From contig JAITHS010000026.1 in the NCBI GenBank assembly GCA_031279875.1, positions 1 to 7,446 on the forward strand: a stretch of DNA of 7,446 bases. The letters run 5' to 3'. Positions within the stretch are counted from its first letter, which is position 1; every line of letters begins with the position of its first letter. The notes under the pieces were generated by a model, which saw only the letters and a program-made list of their open reading frames with translations, was not told the DNA's origin and ran no database searches. The DNA is from Tannerella sp. (GTDB taxonomy: Bacteria > Bacteroidota > Bacteroidia > Bacteroidales > Tannerellaceae). The position numbers and the translations under genes are program-made. This document shows positions 5,922 through 7,446 of the stretch, piece after piece.

Positions 5922-7340
5922 ATGAACAGATTATCATCATTATTTTATCTCATTATCATTGCGTTGAGTTCGTGTTCGGCAGGTTCTAATCGCGTTATGG
6001 TTTATCCTGCGCCGGATAACGAGCCGTTAAACGAGCAGTATCACGTGAGCGCGGATGGCGTTGACGTGCCGGTATATAACGCAAAAATCGGCAATGCGGA
6101 CAAAAAGTTACGCGAAACGGCAATGGACAACCACGCCAATTCGCACCTGTATTATGACGTTGCCGGATTTGCGTCTTTCGACCTGTTAAACAGTCCGGTA
6201 GAGGTTTCGGTTACTGTTGCCCAAGACGTAAAGCAGGCGAAAATATTGCCTGCATCTGCCGGTATTACGCCTGTTGTTGAAGGCAAAAAAGTTAGTTTTA
6301 AAGTTGAAAAACCGTGTAATCTGACAGTTGAGATTAACGGCGAACATGTAAAATCGCTTCATCTGTTTGTGAATCCGGAAGAGACAGATAAGCCCTCGCC
6401 CGACGCACCGGGAGTTGTTTATTTCGGTCCGGGCGTTCACGAACTTACGGAAACTATTGAACTTAAAGATAATCAGACGCTTTACATTGCCGGTGGGGCA
6501 TTAATACGATGCGCTAACGATACTGTAACGGGCAGTCGGACGCCTTCGTTTGTGGTCAGCGGCTCTAACGTTAAAGTGCTGGGGCGCGGCATCATTGACC
6601 AGGAAAACGTCCACCGATTGCAGCCGCGCAATATGATGGTCGTTAACGGCGACAAGTTATTGATGAACGGCGTTATTTTGCGTAATTCGTGTGTGTGGAC
6701 GTTATCGTTACGTGGGGCGCAAAATATTACAATCGACAATGTCAAGATCATGGGTCATCGTGCCAACTCCGACGGTATTGATGTGTGCGAAAGTCATAAC
6801 GTGCTGATTGAAAACTGCTTTATCCGCACGCTTGATGACTTGATTGTGGTCAAAACGTTTAACGGTACGGCAGGCAACATCACAGCGCGTCAGTGCGTGC
6901 TGTGGAACGAGGTAGCGCATGCGTTGAGTATCGGGGCAGAATTACGCTACGACGTTGACGGCGTAACTTTTACCGACTGCGACATTATCGGCGACCATTG
7001 CAGGGAGTGGTCGCTGCGGATCTTTCACTGCGATAACGGCGTTGTTCGTAACATCCGCTTTGAAAATATCCGTATCGACGAAAGCGTAAAATTTATTTCA
7101 CTGTGGATTAACAGTTCAATGTGGACAAAAAGTGCCGAACGCGGACATATCGAAAATGTTGTCTTTAAGGATATTAATCTCAATACGCCTCCTGCACAAA
7201 GGGGCATTGAACTGCTCGGTTTTGACGCCGACCATGCTATTCGCGACGTAACTTTCGACAATGTAACGGTTCAAGGAAAAAAGATAACAGATAAAGATAT
7301 TACGGCAAATGATTTTGTTTATGATATAAAAGTACAGTAA
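5922..7340 (+). CDS. Lipoprotein beta-helix glycoside hydrolase, GH28/GH49-like
   Basis: This is a predicted surface or periplasmic polysaccharide hydrolase of 472 residues. MNRLSSLFYLIIIALSSC is a lipoprotein signal with lipobox LSSC, so Cys18 would be lipidated; starts at 5886 and 5913 only lengthen the n-region. Residues about 20-160 form a beta-sandwich-like domain resembling the N-terminal domain of GH49 dextranases. From VVYFGPG (165-171) onward the sequence has the repeating beta-strand pattern of a right-handed parallel beta-helix. GH28-type active-site motifs are present: NSD (Asp284), LDD (Asp305, Asp306), AHALSIG (His333) and LRIF (Arg366). The spacings 284-305 and 333-366 equal those of A. 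niger polygalacturonase II as I know it (180-201, 223-256). The substrate-binding Lys two residues after the Arg is Phe368 here, so a non-uronic substrate is possible. The gene lies 52 nt after purL, with no SusC/SusD partners in view. Confidence 0.75.
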   Translation: MNRLSSLFYLIIIALSSCSAGSNRVMVYPAPDNEPLNEQYHVSADGVDVPVYNAKIGNADKKLRETAMDNHANSHLYYDVAGFASFDLLNSPVEVSVTVAQDVKQAKILPASAGITPVVEGKKVSFKVEKPCNLTVEINGEHVKSLHLFVNPEETDKPSPDAPGVVYFGPGVHELTETIELKDNQTLYIAGGALIRCANDTVTGSRTPSFVVSGSNVKVLGRGIIDQENVHRLQPRNMMVVNGDKLLMNGVILRNSCVWTLSLRGAQNITIDNVKIMGHRANSDGIDVCESHNVLIENCFIRTLDDLIVVKTFNGTAGNITARQCVLWNEVAHALSIGAELRYDVDGVTFTDCDIIGDHCREWSLRIFHCDNGVVRNIRFENIRIDESVKFISLWINSSMWTKSAERGHIENVVFKDINLNTPPAQRGIELLGFDADHAIRDVTFDNVTVQGKKITDKDITANDFVYDIKVQ

Positions 7341-7357
7341 ATCATGAGGATTTATGC

Positions 7358-7365
7358 TATCTTTG
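7358..7365 (+). promoter_or_regulatory. -7 promoter element of aroQ
   Basis: TATCTTTG followed by CA matches the Bacteroidota -7 element TAnnTTTG closely. No TTTG is found 19-21 nt upstream, so the -33 element is not recognisable. Transcription would start near 7371, giving a leader of about 16 nt to the ATG at 7387. This makes aroQ independent of the lipoprotein gene that ends 46 nt before it. Confidence 0.7.
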
Positions 7366-7386
7366 CACCTTGAAAATTGAATTTTT

Positions 7387-7446
7387 ATGAAAAAGAAAAT
7401 ACAGATTATTAACGGTCCGAACCTCAACCTGCTGGGTAAGCGGGAA
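7387..7446 (+). CDS. aroQ: Type II 3-dehydroquinate dehydratase, N-terminal fragment
   Basis: Only the first 20 codons lie in the window; the reading frame is open to the right edge. The translation MKKKIQIINGPNLNLLGKRE contains the near-invariant type II dehydroquinase N-terminal block INGPNLNLLGxRE. This block forms the first beta-strand of the flavodoxin-like fold and part of the active-site entrance. The family is about 140-150 residues long and dodecameric, and catalyses the third step of the shikimate pathway. The catalytic Tyr and Arg lie beyond the window edge. The start is supported by the fit to the family N-terminus and by the -7 element 22 nt upstream. Confidence 0.93.
   Translation, partial: MKKKIQIINGPNLNLLGKRE

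Noticed and set aside
7339..7353. AAATC-N5-GATTT inverted repeat after the lipoprotein stop, as a terminator
   Set aside because: The stem is only 5 bp, AT-rich and not followed by a T-run; it overlaps the spacer of the aroQ promoter.

Overview
The window reads as a chromosomal housekeeping segment of a Bacteroidota bacterium, most probably order Bacteroidales. Three things support this. The ribosomal proteins and PurL closely match my memory of Bacteroides-type sequences. The gene order rplM-rpsI-rpsB is the usual one there. The promoters carry the Bacteroidota -7 element TAnnTTTG, and genes start behind A/T-rich leaders without Shine-Dalgarno sequences. Species cannot be named from the sequence alone.

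Layout. Positions 23-1847 (minus strand) hold a ribosomal protein operon transcribed right to left: rplM (L13), rpsI (S9) and rpsB (S2), running off the left edge where tsf would be expected. A textbook promoter (TTTG-N19-TACCTTTG) lies at 1949-1979 and leaves a leader of about 95 nt before rplM. Positions 1848-2056 are a divergent intergenic region that also carries the purL promoter. Positions 2057-5869 (plus) encode the large single-chain PurL (phosphoribosylformylglycinamidine synthase, 1270 aa). Positions 5922-7340 (plus) encode a lipoprotein with a right-handed beta-helix of the GH28/GH49 type. At 7358-7365 is a -7 promoter element, followed from 7387 by the first 20 codons of aroQ (type II 3-dehydroquinate dehydratase), cut by the right edge.

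How the genes relate. The ribosomal genes are a co-transcribed translation unit. purL (de novo purine synthesis) and aroQ (shikimate pathway) are unrelated biosynthetic genes with their own promoters. The lipoprotein gene sits 52 nt behind purL with no convincing promoter of its own, so it may be read through from purL. No SusC/SusD partners are visible to place it in a polysaccharide utilisation locus.

Points of interest. The 3' end of rpsB contains C-runs of 18 and 13 bases (on the coding strand) that encode ten consecutive prolines in an otherwise ordinary S2, followed by stops in all three frames within 11 bp. purL contains two separate in-frame tandem duplications (15 bp and 18 bp). The beta-helix lipoprotein keeps the GH28 catalytic Asp/His/Arg pattern but has Phe where GH28 polygalacturonases have the substrate-binding Lys. 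I found no mobile element, CRISPR array, tRNA or clearly new multi-gene system.
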